A stretch of 64,000 nt of DNA from Rhodococcus rhodnii. Its GTDB lineage: Bacteria; Actinomycetota; Actinomycetes; Mycobacteriales; Pseudonocardiaceae. This document shows positions 51,652 through 60,429 of the stretch, in pieces. The notes below the pieces were generated by a model, which saw only the letters and a list, made by a program, of their open reading frames with translations, did no database searches and was not told the origin of the DNA. How positions within the stretch are numbered: the stretch's first letter is position 1; the number at the start of each line of letters is the position of its first letter. The stretch spans positions 186,001-250,000 of the forward strand of contig JOAA01000004.1 of the NCBI GenBank assembly GCA_000720375.1, in the 5' to 3' direction. The position numbers and the translations under genes were made by a program.

Positions 51652-54645
51652 GTGAAATTCGGCGTGCTCGGCCCGCTGACCGCGGCGGGTCCGGAGGGGG
51701 AGGTTCGATTACGCGGTGAGCATCAGCGCGCCCTGCTGGCCATGCTGCTGTTCCACGCGAACCGTCCCGTGACGACCGATTTGCTGGTGGGCGCGTTGTG
51801 GCCGGAGCTGCCGCCGAAGTCGTACGCGTCCAATCTGCACACGTATGTGTCGCGGTTGCGGACACGCCTTCCCGGTGTCCAGATCGACCTGGCCGGCCGT
51901 GGGTACCGATTGCAGGTGGCCACGGAGGACGTGGATCTCCTGGTGTTCCGGGAGGCCGCGGCTGCTGGACGGAGTGCGGCGCGGGCCGGTCAGCCGGAGA
52001 AGGCGGCCACCTTCTTGCGCAAGGCGTTGGCGCAGTGGCGCGGTCATCCGTTGACCGACATGCATGTGCCGGTGCTCGACGCCGAGCTCGGCAGGCTGGA
52101 GTCCGAGCGGCTGGCGGTGTTCGAGGACTGCGTGGACGCCGAACTGGCGGCGGGCCGGCATGCGGAGGTGGCGGCCGAGTTGCAGGCGGCGTTGGCGGAG
52201 AACCCGTTGCGGGAACGCCTGGCCGGTCAGCTGATGCTGGCGTTGCAGCACTCGGGGCGGCAGGCCGAAGCGCTTGAGGTGTACCGGAATACTCGGGCCA
52301 CGCTCATCGACGAGCTTGGTGTTGAGCCGGGAACCGCTTTGCGGCGGCTGCACACGTCGATGTTGCGAGGGGACGGTGACGACGCGCCGTTGCCGCGCCC
52401 GACTTGGCCGATCTGTCAGCTGCCCGCGGTCGCCGCGGACTTCTCTGGGCGGGAGCAGCAGCTGGCCGAGGTGACCGGTCTGCTCAACCCGGGCGGGCAC
52501 AGTGTGCCTGTGGTGGTGCTCAGCGGAGAACCGGGTGCCGGCAAGACCAGTCTGTCGATCGGCGCGGCGCACCAGGTGCGGTCGGTGTTCCCGGACGGAC
52601 AGCTGTTCGTGCCACTGTCCGGAGTGGACTCTCCGAGGGACACCGGCGCGGTGCTGGCGGACCTGCTGCGTGGCCTCGGGGTCAACGGTCCGGCGGTCCC
52701 GGACGATCTGCAGGCCAGGGCGGCGACGTACCGGGGGATGCTGACCGACCGCAAGGTCCTGGTGGTGCTGGACGACGCGGCCGATCCGGCACAGGTGCGG
52801 CCGTTGCTGCCGGGCACGCCCGGCTGCGCGGTGTTGATCACGAGTCGTAAGCGGCTGAGTGGTCTCGCCGGGGCGAGCCGGCTCACGGTCGGGCCGTTGA
52901 CGGGCGACGAGGCGCTCCGCTTGCTTGAGCGGCTCGTGGGGCGGGCACGGGTTTCCGCCGAGCGGGCGGACGCGGTGCGGATTGCCGACGCGTGCGGGAA
53001 TCTGCCGTTGGCGTTGCGCATCGCCGGGACGAGGCTGGCGTTGCGGCCGAACCTTCGGCTGGGGTTGCTGGCCGATCGGTTGGAGGACGAGGGAAGGAGG
53101 CTGGACGAGCTCGAAGTCAGCGATCTTCAGGTACGGGCGAGCCTGACGCTCAGCTATGCCGCGCTGGAGAAGACGTCACAGGTCGCGTTGCGACGGCTGG
53201 GTCTGATCAACACGGTCGACCTGCCGGAATGGCGGATCACGACGTTGCTCGACACCCATCCTGCCGAAGGTGTCGTCGAGGACTTGGTCGAATCCGGGTT
53301 GCTGGAACCGACCGGTACCGACGAGACCGGCGAGCCGCGCTACCGGTTGCATGACCTGGTGCGGGTGTTCGCGCTCGAGCGGGCGCGGGTGGAGGACAGC
53401 GCGCGGGATCGGTACACGGGTGCGCGGACGATCATCGACGCGATCATCGGCATCGCGGATGTCGCAGCGCGCAAGTTGCCGTGGACAATTCCCTTGCCAC
53501 GACTGCACGGTCCAATCCCGACGCAGCCTTTGGCGCCTGAATTGGTCGAGCGGCTCACAGCCAACCCCGAGGCATGGTTTGCTGCGGAGCGGGCAAACCT
53601 GCTCAACGGCATCCCGAAGATGACCGCGCTCGGCTGGCACACCGACTCGATTCTGTTGATGGACCGGCTTTCGGTGTACCTGTGGGCCCAGGGGCTGTAC
53701 GCGGACATGCGTGTGGCGTACCAGAGCATCGCTGACGCCGCGGACAAACAGAATCCACGCGTCGCCGCCCGCGCGAGGTCAGTACTCGCGTTGCTGTGGC
53801 ATGCCCGCGGGCAGTATGAGAAGGCCGTCGGCGAATACCGGACCTGCGCGGACGAACTGGCCGAGCTGGGTGAGGACGAAGCGCTTGCGTGGGTGCGGAC
53901 CAACTTGGCGGCTTGTCTGATCGCGGTCGGCAAGTCGGACGAGTCGATCGATCTGACCACGGCGGCCTGGCAGGAACTGCGCGATGACGCGTTCGCCGGT
54001 GGTTCCGTGCTGCGTACCCAGATCGCGGCGCTCAACCGGTTGGGGCGCACCGAGGAATCCGCGCGGTTCGAGGCCGAGGCGCTCGATCTGGCCAAGAACT
54101 TCGGCGAGCCAAGACAACTGGCGATGGCGTTGCACGACATGGCCTGGGGCTCCGTGTTGGGCGAAGGGAATCTGGAGAAGGCGCACGAACTCGCCGAAGA
54201 GGCCATCGCCTTGCTGCGGTCGGTCGGTTCACGGTCATCGCTTGCCAAGGCCTTGCGGACGATGGGCGCTGTGCTGGCTGGATTGGGAAAGCGTGAGGAA
54301 TCCGTTCGGGCGTTCCGGGAAGCTCGCGACATCGCGCGTGAACTCAATGAGCGGCCAAGGGAACTGTCCTGCACCAGGGCCATCGCGGCGGCTTGGATCG
54401 GTGACGGCCGTGCCGGCGAAGCGATCACCGTGCTCAGCGAATGCCTTGACACATACCGGGAAATGGGAAGTACTTCGGCGACCACGATCACACTGAACCT
54501 GTTGGCCGCCGCGTACGACTCGCAGAACGATGTTGTCGCGGCCAAGCAGGCCCGCGCCGAGGCCGATCGGCTCGGCGACCCCCGGGACACCAACACCGCC
54601 ACTCTGCTGAAACTGCTGCTGAATCTCACCTTTGCGACACCTTAG
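51652..54645 (+). CDS. AfsR-type regulator (wHTH-BTAD-NB-ARC-TPR), stand-alone
   Basis: 997 aa from GTG 51652 with GGAGAAGG upstream, so unlike the other three it is not leaderless. Winged helix about 1-95 (MKFGVLGPLTAAGPEGEVRLRG), BTAD about 100-250, P-loop LSGEPGAGKTSLS near 293, Walker B VLVVLDDAADPAQVRPLLPG near 371, LPLALRIAGTRLALRP. TPR-like helices continue to the end. Sequence details (GEPGAGKT, LDDA) place it nearer classical AfsR than the GGVGKT/LDNC group. It has no adjacent biosynthetic target; the divergent neighbours are 800 bp away. Confidence 0.87.
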   Translation: MKFGVLGPLTAAGPEGEVRLRGEHQRALLAMLLFHANRPVTTDLLVGALWPELPPKSYASNLHTYVSRLRTRLPGVQIDLAGRGYRLQVATEDVDLLVFREAAAAGRSAARAGQPEKAATFLRKALAQWRGHPLTDMHVPVLDAELGRLESERLAVFEDCVDAELAAGRHAEVAAELQAALAENPLRERLAGQLMLALQHSGRQAEALEVYRNTRATLIDELGVEPGTALRRLHTSMLRGDGDDAPLPRPTWPICQLPAVAADFSGREQQLAEVTGLLNPGGHSVPVVVLSGEPGAGKTSLSIGAAHQVRSVFPDGQLFVPLSGVDSPRDTGAVLADLLRGLGVNGPAVPDDLQARAATYRGMLTDRKVLVVLDDAADPAQVRPLLPGTPGCAVLITSRKRLSGLAGASRLTVGPLTGDEALRLLERLVGRARVSAERADAVRIADACGNLPLALRIAGTRLALRPNLRLGLLADRLEDEGRRLDELEVSDLQVRASLTLSYAALEKTSQVALRRLGLINTVDLPEWRITTLLDTHPAEGVVEDLVESGLLEPTGTDETGEPRYRLHDLVRVFALERARVEDSARDRYTGARTIIDAIIGIADVAARKLPWTIPLPRLHGPIPTQPLAPELVERLTANPEAWFAAERANLLNGIPKMTALGWHTDSILLMDRLSVYLWAQGLYADMRVAYQSIADAADKQNPRVAARARSVLALLWHARGQYEKAVGEYRTCADELAELGEDEALAWVRTNLAACLIAVGKSDESIDLTTAAWQELRDDAFAGGSVLRTQIAALNRLGRTEESARFEAEALDLAKNFGEPRQLAMALHDMAWGSVLGEGNLEKAHELAEEAIALLRSVGSRSSLAKALRTMGAVLAGLGKREESVRAFREARDIARELNERPRELSCTRAIAAAWIGDGRAGEAITVLSECLDTYREMGSTSATTITLNLLAAAYDSQNDVVAAKQARAEADRLGDPRDTNTATLLKLLLNLTFATP

Positions 54646-54693
54646 GGCCGGACGCACCCCTAGCCCGTCCGACCCTCCCCCGGTGTCTACCCA

Positions 54694-55251
54694 TCAGGCC
54701 TGCTGCTTGAGCGCCTTGGCGTAGCGGCCGTTCGGTGACAGCCACATCAGTGGAATGCACGCGATCGCACCGAGTGCGGCGAGCCAGCTGCTGATGGACA
54801 TGATCGTGGTGGCGGCTTCGGAGTCGAGGCCGACGATGCCGCCGAACAGAAGCGTGAATGCCGCGGCGATCGTGGCCAGCACCCGCACCGCGGTGGACGC
54901 CTTGCCCATCAGCAGACCGAACAGCAGCAGCAGGGCGCCCGGCACGATCAGCAGGTACGCACGGACCTCAAGAGTCCCCTGCGCGACCGTGGTCGCGGCT
55001 TCCAGGAACGAGCCGCCCTCAGCGAGGATCGCCTCAACGCTTTCCCCTGTCACTATCGACACTGCCTTGGCGCCGATTTCCCTGGCCAGCTCAACGCCAC
55101 CGGCCAGCGTGATCACGCCATAGGCCACAGCGGACAGTCCCGCAAGGACCGTCACGACCACCGCGGCCCACAGAGTCCCCGGCTTGGTCGGCGCGGCCGC
55201 CATGGGGTATCCGGCGTGCTGACCGGTGGGAGTAGTCGGATATGTGCTCAC
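54694..55251 (-). CDS. small membrane protein, four helices
   Basis: 185 aa from GTG 55251 (GAGGAAC upstream). A short Pro/Gln/Ala-rich cytoplasmic start (STYPTTPTGQHAGYPMAAAPTKPG) is followed by four hydrophobic segments: VVVTVLAGLSAVAYGVITLA, YLLIVPGALLLLFGLLMG, VLATIAAAFTLLFGGIVGL, and IMSISSWLAALGAIACIPLMW. Such N-terminally disordered membrane proteins are common in actinobacteria. Function unknown. It lies downstream of the histidine kinase on the same strand. Confidence 0.65.
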   Translation of the reverse strand: MSTYPTTPTGQHAGYPMAAAPTKPGTLWAAVVVTVLAGLSAVAYGVITLAGGVELAREIGAKAVSIVTGESVEAILAEGGSFLEAATTVAQGTLEVRAYLLIVPGALLLLFGLLMGKASTAVRVLATIAAAFTLLFGGIVGLDSEAATTIMSISSWLAALGAIACIPLMWLSPNGRYAKALKQQA

Positions 55252-55373
55252 GTTCCTCAGTGCTCCTTGATCTGCGGGAGTGGGTGACAAAGTCGGGATC
55301 ACCCAGGCGCAGCACATTAAGAACACCGGCCACACGGAACGAACACGGCCGTTGCACAGTTATTGCAGTCCGG

Positions 55374-56642
55374 TCAATGCTCCTCGGCCGCGATCAGCTC
55401 ACACGGCACGGACATCACGATCACTGTCGGCCCGCCGATCGGACTGCTCACCACCAGTGTGCCGTCGAACGCGGAGAGGCGCCGCTCGATTCCACGCAAT
55501 CCTGTGCCACCGCTCGCGTCGGCGCCACCGCGACCGTCATCACCCACGAGCACAGTCAGCTTGCCGTCGTCGTAGGTCAGGCGAATCCAGGCTTTGCTTG
55601 CCGACGCGTGCTTGGCAACGTTGGTCAGTGTTTCCGCGACCGCGAAGTACGCGGCCGACTCGACCGGTGCGGACAACCGTCCCGGAATGTCGATCTCCAC
55701 ATCGGTTTTCAGCGGATTGGCCAGCACAAGCGCTTGGATCGCGCCGTCCAGTCCCCGGTCGGCGAGAACCGGCGGATGGATTCCGCGCACGAGGTCACGC
55801 AACTCCGCCAATGCCTGAGAACTGGCCGCCCGGGCTTCGGCGAGCAGTTCCCGAGCCGCCGCCGGGTCGCGAGCCACCGTTTCCTCAGCCATACCAAGGC
55901 TCATACCCAGCGCCACCAAACGGGCCTGCGCGCCGTCGTGCAAATCGCGCTCAATTCGCCGGAGCTCAGCTGCTTGCGTATCGACGGTGTCAGCGCGTGA
56001 CACGGTCAGTTGCTGAACACGGTTGGCCAACCGCGCTGCCTCGGTGGGCGCAAGCAATGACGCAGTCAGCCACGCCTGCGCTCGCATCAGGTATGGCGAC
56101 GCGTGGTACCAGATGACCACGTATAGCACGCCAACCGGGACACCGACGAAGATCGCCGACGCGGTGGAGTTCACCGAAAGGAAGCCCAGCAGGTTGACGT
56201 CGGCATCGGCGGGCAGCGCCCACCACCACGTCGCCAGCGTGATGTGCCCGATTCCACCGACCAGCAGGGCGAAGTTCGTGATCGCCAACGCCGAACCCGC
56301 GGCCGACTCGACGAACAACCACGCGATGTCACGCCAAGTCGCCGGATCGCCGATGATGTCGAGCACCCGCCGGTACATGCCGTGCCCGGGGACGCGGGCA
56401 CGGTACGGCCGCTCGATTTCCGTGCCGAGGATCCATCCGGCCTGCTGGCGGTGCACGTTGGTGAACGCCCGTAGCACCGCGACCACGCCCAAGGTCAAGG
56501 GGAAGCCGATCCAGACGAAGGTCAGCCCGATCGAGGTGAGCATGAGGGCCAGCAGCACGTTCAGCGGGACCATCATGCCGATCAACGCCAGGCTCCAGCC
56601 GAACAGCTGAAGCCTGGTGGGCGCCGGACGTGGTGAACTCAT
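55374..56642 (-). CDS. NarL-type sensor histidine kinase (HisKA_3), no adjacent regulator
   Basis: 422 aa. The N-terminal half is a membrane sensor with four hydrophobic segments and an intervening loop (VLDIIGDPATWRDIAWLFVESAAG). The H-box is RRIERDLHDGAQARLVALGMSLG (His near 236). A HATPase_c follows with AYFAVAETLTNVAKHASA (N-box) and GDDGRGG, GTGLRGIERRL. Kinases of this kind almost always have a NarL/LuxR-type partner in the same operon; none is adjacent here. The intact NarL-type regulator at 63697 is 7 kb away, and the decayed one at 62149 cannot serve. Confidence 0.85.
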   Translation of the reverse strand: MSSPRPAPTRLQLFGWSLALIGMMVPLNVLLALMLTSIGLTFVWIGFPLTLGVVAVLRAFTNVHRQQAGWILGTEIERPYRARVPGHGMYRRVLDIIGDPATWRDIAWLFVESAAGSALAITNFALLVGGIGHITLATWWWALPADADVNLLGFLSVNSTASAIFVGVPVGVLYVVIWYHASPYLMRAQAWLTASLLAPTEAARLANRVQQLTVSRADTVDTQAAELRRIERDLHDGAQARLVALGMSLGMAEETVARDPAAARELLAEARAASSQALAELRDLVRGIHPPVLADRGLDGAIQALVLANPLKTDVEIDIPGRLSAPVESAAYFAVAETLTNVAKHASASKAWIRLTYDDGKLTVLVGDDGRGGADASGGTGLRGIERRLSAFDGTLVVSSPIGGPTVIVMSVPCELIAAEEH

Positions 56643-56692
56643 GCGTCCATTCTGGTATGCGAACGGCCGCTAGCCAGTGGACTTAGACCTAC

Positions 56693-58828
56693 TCATTCGA
56701 GGGGCGTTACCACCGCCAGCACGGCACCGAGGTCAACCTGCTGACCTGCGGCAACCGGCAGCGAACTGAGGGTGCCCGCAGCCGGAGCGGTGATCTTGTG
56801 CTCCATCTTCATGGCCTCGAGCCACAGCAACGGCTGCCCCTGTTCGACCTGGTCACCCGCGGAAACCGCGACCCGGACCACCGTCCCCGGCATGGGCGCC
56901 AGCAGCGACCCGGGAGCAGCCTGGGTCGACGGATCGGTGAATCGCGGCACAGGCGTCAACGTGACCGGACCCAATGCCGAGTCGACGCAGACCACATCCG
57001 GATACACCGCGGCCCGGAACGCACGCCGCACCCCTGCCAGCTCCAGCACCACCGCATCCGGCTCGGCACTGAGCAGCCGCAGGTCCGGGTAGCCGTCGGC
57101 AACCAGGCCAGCGCGAGTGTGCCGGTACGTGACCTCGATATCGCCGGACGCGGTGCTGTACACCTTCCGCTGCGGCTGCGATGGCACATTCCGCCATCCA
57201 CTCGGCACATCCATGGAACGGCGCGCCGCGGCGTCCGCCAACGCAGCCGCGAGGGCACTGACCGCCTCGGCGTCCTTGTCCGCAAGCGGCTCAGCGAGGA
57301 CAGCGAGCCCGTGCCGATCGAGAAACGCAGTGTCGGTATTGCCAGCGAGAAACTCGGGATGCCGCAACACGCGAACAAGCAGGTCCCGGTTGGTCGTCAG
57401 CCCATGAATCTCCGCCCGTGCCAGCGCCCCGGCCAACCCGAGCGCGGCCTCGTCCCGAGTGGGAGCGAACGAGATCACCTTGGCCAGCATCGGGTCGTAG
57501 AAGACGCTGACCGTCGAACCGTCCTGCACGCCGCTGTCCAGCCGAAGCCCAGGTTCACCCGGCACGGTGAATTCGGACGTCACGCCCGGCACAGCCAACC
57601 GGTGCACCACACCGCTCTGCGGCCGCCAGTCCTGCGCGGGATCCTCGGCATACAGCCGAACCTCGATCGCATGCCCTCGCACCGGCGACAACCCAGAACT
57701 GTCGTACCCCTGCGGTAGCGTTGAAATCAGGGGTTCCCCCGGGGGAATTGTTGTTGCGGAAGAGCTTGCGCCCGAGGCGTTCGACGCGAGCTGCCCAGAA
57801 CTGTCAGACCCCTGCGGTAGCGTTGAATCAAGGGGGTCCCCCTGGCGAATTCCTGGTGCGGGGAAGGCTGCCGTTGGGGGTGCGATGCTGCGCAGGTGGG
57901 CGCCTTGGGCGATCAGGATTTGCAGGCGGACCAGGTCGACACCGGTCGTGCACTCGGTTACGGGGTGCTCGACTTGCAGGCGGGTGTTCATTTCCAGGAA
58001 GTAGAAGCGGCCCTGGTCGTCAGCGAGGAACTCGACTGTGCCGGCGCCGGTGTACGAGATCGCGCTGGCGGCGGCGCGGGCGGCGGCGAAGAGCCGGGAG
58101 CGCATTCCTGGTGTGCGTTCGACCAGCGGGGATGGGGCTTCTTCGATGACTTTCTGGTGCCTGCGCTGGATTGAGCATTCGCGTTCGCCGACTGGCCAGA
58201 TTTCTCCGTGTTGGTCGGCCATGATCTGGACTTCGATGTGGCGCCCTGTCTCCAGGTATGGCTCGCAGAACACCGTTGGGTCGCCGAACGCTGACGCCGC
58301 TTCGGATCGGGCTGCTTCCAGCTCTCCGGGCAAGTCCTCCAGGGTACGGACGATTCGCATGCCTCGTCCGCCACCGCCTGCCGAGGCCTTGATCAGCACT
58401 GGCAGGTCGGACTCCGCAACATTGTCTACTTCGGACAGGATTGGGACGCCTGCGGCCGCCATCAGTTCCTTGGCCGCGATCTTCGAACCCATCTGGTCGA
58501 TCGCTTCCGGCGATGGACCAATCCAGGTCAGGCCGGCCGCGATCACCTCGCGGGCGAAGTCCGCGTTCTCCGACAGGAAGCCGTATCCCGGATGGATCGC
58601 GTCAGCGCCTGCTCTCACAGCCGCTTCGATGATCAGGGAACCGCGCAGGTATGTCTCCGCTGGTGAGTTGCCTGGGAGGCGGACCGCTGCGTCGGCCTCG
58701 TGCACGTGTGGCGCTGCGGCGTCCGCGTCTGAATAGACCGCGACACAACCGATGCCGAGGGTCCGGCAGGTACGGAACACCCGCCGGGCGATCTCGCCAC
58801 GGTTGGCGACCAGAACACTCGTGATCAT
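56693..58828 (-). CDS. accA: acyl-CoA carboxylase biotin carboxylase/BCCP subunit with in-frame repeat insertion
   Basis: 711 aa from the ATG at 58828. N-terminal biotin carboxylase (VLVANRGEIARRVFRTCRTLG, ATP-grasp GGGGRGM, EMNTRLQVEHPVTE), C-terminal biotinyl domain with EAMKMEH (Lys near 674). Between the ATP-grasp region and RGHAIEVRLYAEDP an extra ~60 residues (about 315-380) are present. Homologues usually have under 20 residues here. The insert contains two copies of the peptide DSTLPQGSDSSG/ISTLPQGYDSSG, from two 68-bp DNA repeats. The insert is in frame and free of stops, so the enzyme is probably functional. Partner of the carboxyltransferase at 58834. Confidence 0.88.
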   Translation of the reverse strand: MITSVLVANRGEIARRVFRTCRTLGIGCVAVYSDADAAAPHVHEADAAVRLPGNSPAETYLRGSLIIEAAVRAGADAIHPGYGFLSENADFAREVIAAGLTWIGPSPEAIDQMGSKIAAKELMAAAGVPILSEVDNVAESDLPVLIKASAGGGGRGMRIVRTLEDLPGELEAARSEAASAFGDPTVFCEPYLETGRHIEVQIMADQHGEIWPVGERECSIQRRHQKVIEEAPSPLVERTPGMRSRLFAAARAAASAISYTGAGTVEFLADDQGRFYFLEMNTRLQVEHPVTECTTGVDLVRLQILIAQGAHLRSIAPPTAAFPAPGIRQGDPLDSTLPQGSDSSGQLASNASGASSSATTIPPGEPLISTLPQGYDSSGLSPVRGHAIEVRLYAEDPAQDWRPQSGVVHRLAVPGVTSEFTVPGEPGLRLDSGVQDGSTVSVFYDPMLAKVISFAPTRDEAALGLAGALARAEIHGLTTNRDLLVRVLRHPEFLAGNTDTAFLDRHGLAVLAEPLADKDAEAVSALAAALADAAARRSMDVPSGWRNVPSQPQRKVYSTASGDIEVTYRHTRAGLVADGYPDLRLLSAEPDAVVLELAGVRRAFRAAVYPDVVCVDSALGPVTLTPVPRFTDPSTQAAPGSLLAPMPGTVVRVAVSAGDQVEQGQPLLWLEAMKMEHKITAPAAGTLSSLPVAAGQQVDLGAVLAVVTPLE
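57692..57759 (-). repeat. 68-bp repeat, copy 1, inside accA
   Basis: Matches copy 2 (57794-57861) at about 57 of 68 positions. Both start CCCAGAACTGTC, share CCCCTGCGGTAGCGTTGAA and end in TGCGG on the plus strand. Copy 1 carries a perfect 14-bp palindrome, TTCCCCCGGGGGAA, at 57734-57747. In the accA reading frame it encodes TIPPGEPLISTLPQGYDSSG. Confidence 0.75.
57794..57861 (-). repeat. 68-bp repeat, copy 2, inside accA
   Basis: Lies 102 bp (34 codons) from copy 1 in the same orientation, so both are read in the same frame; encodes APGIRQGDPLDSTLPQGSDS plus SG. Its palindrome centre (GGTCCCCCTGG) is degraded relative to copy 1. No further copies are evident elsewhere in this window. Confidence 0.75.
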
Positions 58829-58833
58829 CGCTC

Positions 58834-60429
58834 TCACATCCGGAAGACGCCGAAGCCGTCCGCACCGGCCACTGGCGTCGTGTGGATGGCGGACAGGCAA
58901 ATTCCAAGGACAGTGCGGGTGTCGCGCGGGTCGATCACGCCGTCGTCGTACAACCTGCCGGACAGGAACATCGGCAGCGACTCGGCTTCGATCTGCGCCT
59001 CGACCATCGCGCGCATGGCCGCGTCGTTGTCCTCGTTGTACTCCTCGCCACGGGCCAGCGTCGCGGCTCTGGCCACAATGGACAACACACCGGCGAGCTG
59101 CTGTGGGCCCATCACCGCCGACTTCGCGCTGGGCCAGGCGAACAGGAACCTTGGGTCGTACGCGCGACCACACATCCCGTAGTGCCCGGCACCATAGGAC
59201 GCACCCATCAGGATCGAGATGTGCGGCACTTTCGAGTTGGACACCGCGTTGATCATCATCGAACCGTGCTTGATGATCCCGCCCTGCTCGAAGTCCTTGC
59301 CGACCATGTATCCCGTGGTGTTGTGCAGGAAGATCAGCGGTGTGTCGGTCTGGTTGGCCAGCTGGATGAACTGTGCGGCCTTCTGCGACTCCTCGCTGAA
59401 CAACACGCCCTGGGCGTTGGCCAGGATGCCGACCGGGTAACCGTGCACCGAGGCCCAGCCAGTCACCAGGCTGGCGCCGTACAACGGTTTGAACTCGTCG
59501 AAGTCCGAGCCGTCGACCACGCGGGCGATGACGTCACGCGGGTCGAAGGGGATCTTGAGGTCGCCGGGCACGATGCCCAGCAGGTCTTCTTCGTCGTAGC
59601 GAGGAGGAGTGAACGGACGAGGCGTCGCGCCGCGTTTCTTCCAGTTCAGGCGCGCCACGATCCGCCTGCCGATGCGGATCGCGTCCTGCTCGTCCACGGC
59701 GAAGTAGTCGGCGAGACCGGACTTGCGGGCGTGCATCTCCGCGCCGCCGAGGGATTCGTCGTCCGATTCCTCACCGGTGGCCATCTTCACCAGCGGCGGG
59801 CCGCCGAGGAAGACCTTGGACTGCCCCTTCACCATCACCACGTGGTCGGACATACCCGGCACGTACGCGCCGCCGGCCGTGGCATTGCCGAACACCAAAG
59901 CGATCGTGGGGATGCCCGCCGCGGAAAGCCTGGTGAGATCACGGAACAGCCGACCGCCTGGGATGAAGATTTCCTTCTGTGACGGCAGATCCGCGCCACC
60001 CGACTCACCGAGGTTGATCAGCGGCAGCCGGTTCTCCAACGCGATGTCCATGGCACGGAACGTCTTCTTGACCGTCCACGGATTGCTTGACCCGCCTCGC
60101 ACGGTCGGGTCACTTGCCATGATCATGCATTCGACGCCCTCGACCACGCCGATCCCGGTGACGACGCTCGCGCCGACGGTGTAGTCGCTGCCCCACGCGG
60201 CGAGCGGAGACAGCTCGAGGAATGCCGAGTCCGGGTCGATGAGCAGCTCGATCCTTTCCCTGGCGAGGAGTTTGCCGCGCTTACGGTGCCGGTCGACGTA
60301 CTTCTGCCCGCCACCGGCGATCGCCTTGGCGTACTCGGCGTCCAGCTCGGCGAGCTTGCCGAGCATCGAGTCACGGTTCGCCGCGTACTCCGCCGACGCC
60401 GTGTCCAGTGTGGACGGCAACGTCGTCAC
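58834..60429 (-). CDS. accD: acyl-CoA carboxylase carboxyltransferase subunit
   Basis: 531 aa from GTG 60429, overlapping the AtuA-like stop (GTGA). Typical of propionyl/methylcrotonyl-type CoA carboxyltransferases: RKRGKLLARERIELLIDPDSAFLELSPLAAWG, GGSSNPWTVKKTFRAMDIALENRLPLINLGESGGADL, FGNATAGGAYVPGMSDHVVMVKG, and GILANAQGVLFSEESQKAAQFIQLANQTDTPLIFLHNTTGYMVG. Length ~530 aa matches the MccB/AtuC group. It carboxylates an enoyl- or acyl-CoA with CO2 from the biotin subunit. AtuA-like neighbour favours geranyl-CoA or methylcrotonyl-CoA-type substrates. Confidence 0.9.
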   Translation of the reverse strand: MTTLPSTLDTASAEYAANRDSMLGKLAELDAEYAKAIAGGGQKYVDRHRKRGKLLARERIELLIDPDSAFLELSPLAAWGSDYTVGASVVTGIGVVEGVECMIMASDPTVRGGSSNPWTVKKTFRAMDIALENRLPLINLGESGGADLPSQKEIFIPGGRLFRDLTRLSAAGIPTIALVFGNATAGGAYVPGMSDHVVMVKGQSKVFLGGPPLVKMATGEESDDESLGGAEMHARKSGLADYFAVDEQDAIRIGRRIVARLNWKKRGATPRPFTPPRYDEEDLLGIVPGDLKIPFDPRDVIARVVDGSDFDEFKPLYGASLVTGWASVHGYPVGILANAQGVLFSEESQKAAQFIQLANQTDTPLIFLHNTTGYMVGKDFEQGGIIKHGSMMINAVSNSKVPHISILMGASYGAGHYGMCGRAYDPRFLFAWPSAKSAVMGPQQLAGVLSIVARAATLARGEEYNEDNDAAMRAMVEAQIEAESLPMFLSGRLYDDGVIDPRDTRTVLGICLSAIHTTPVAGADGFGVFRM

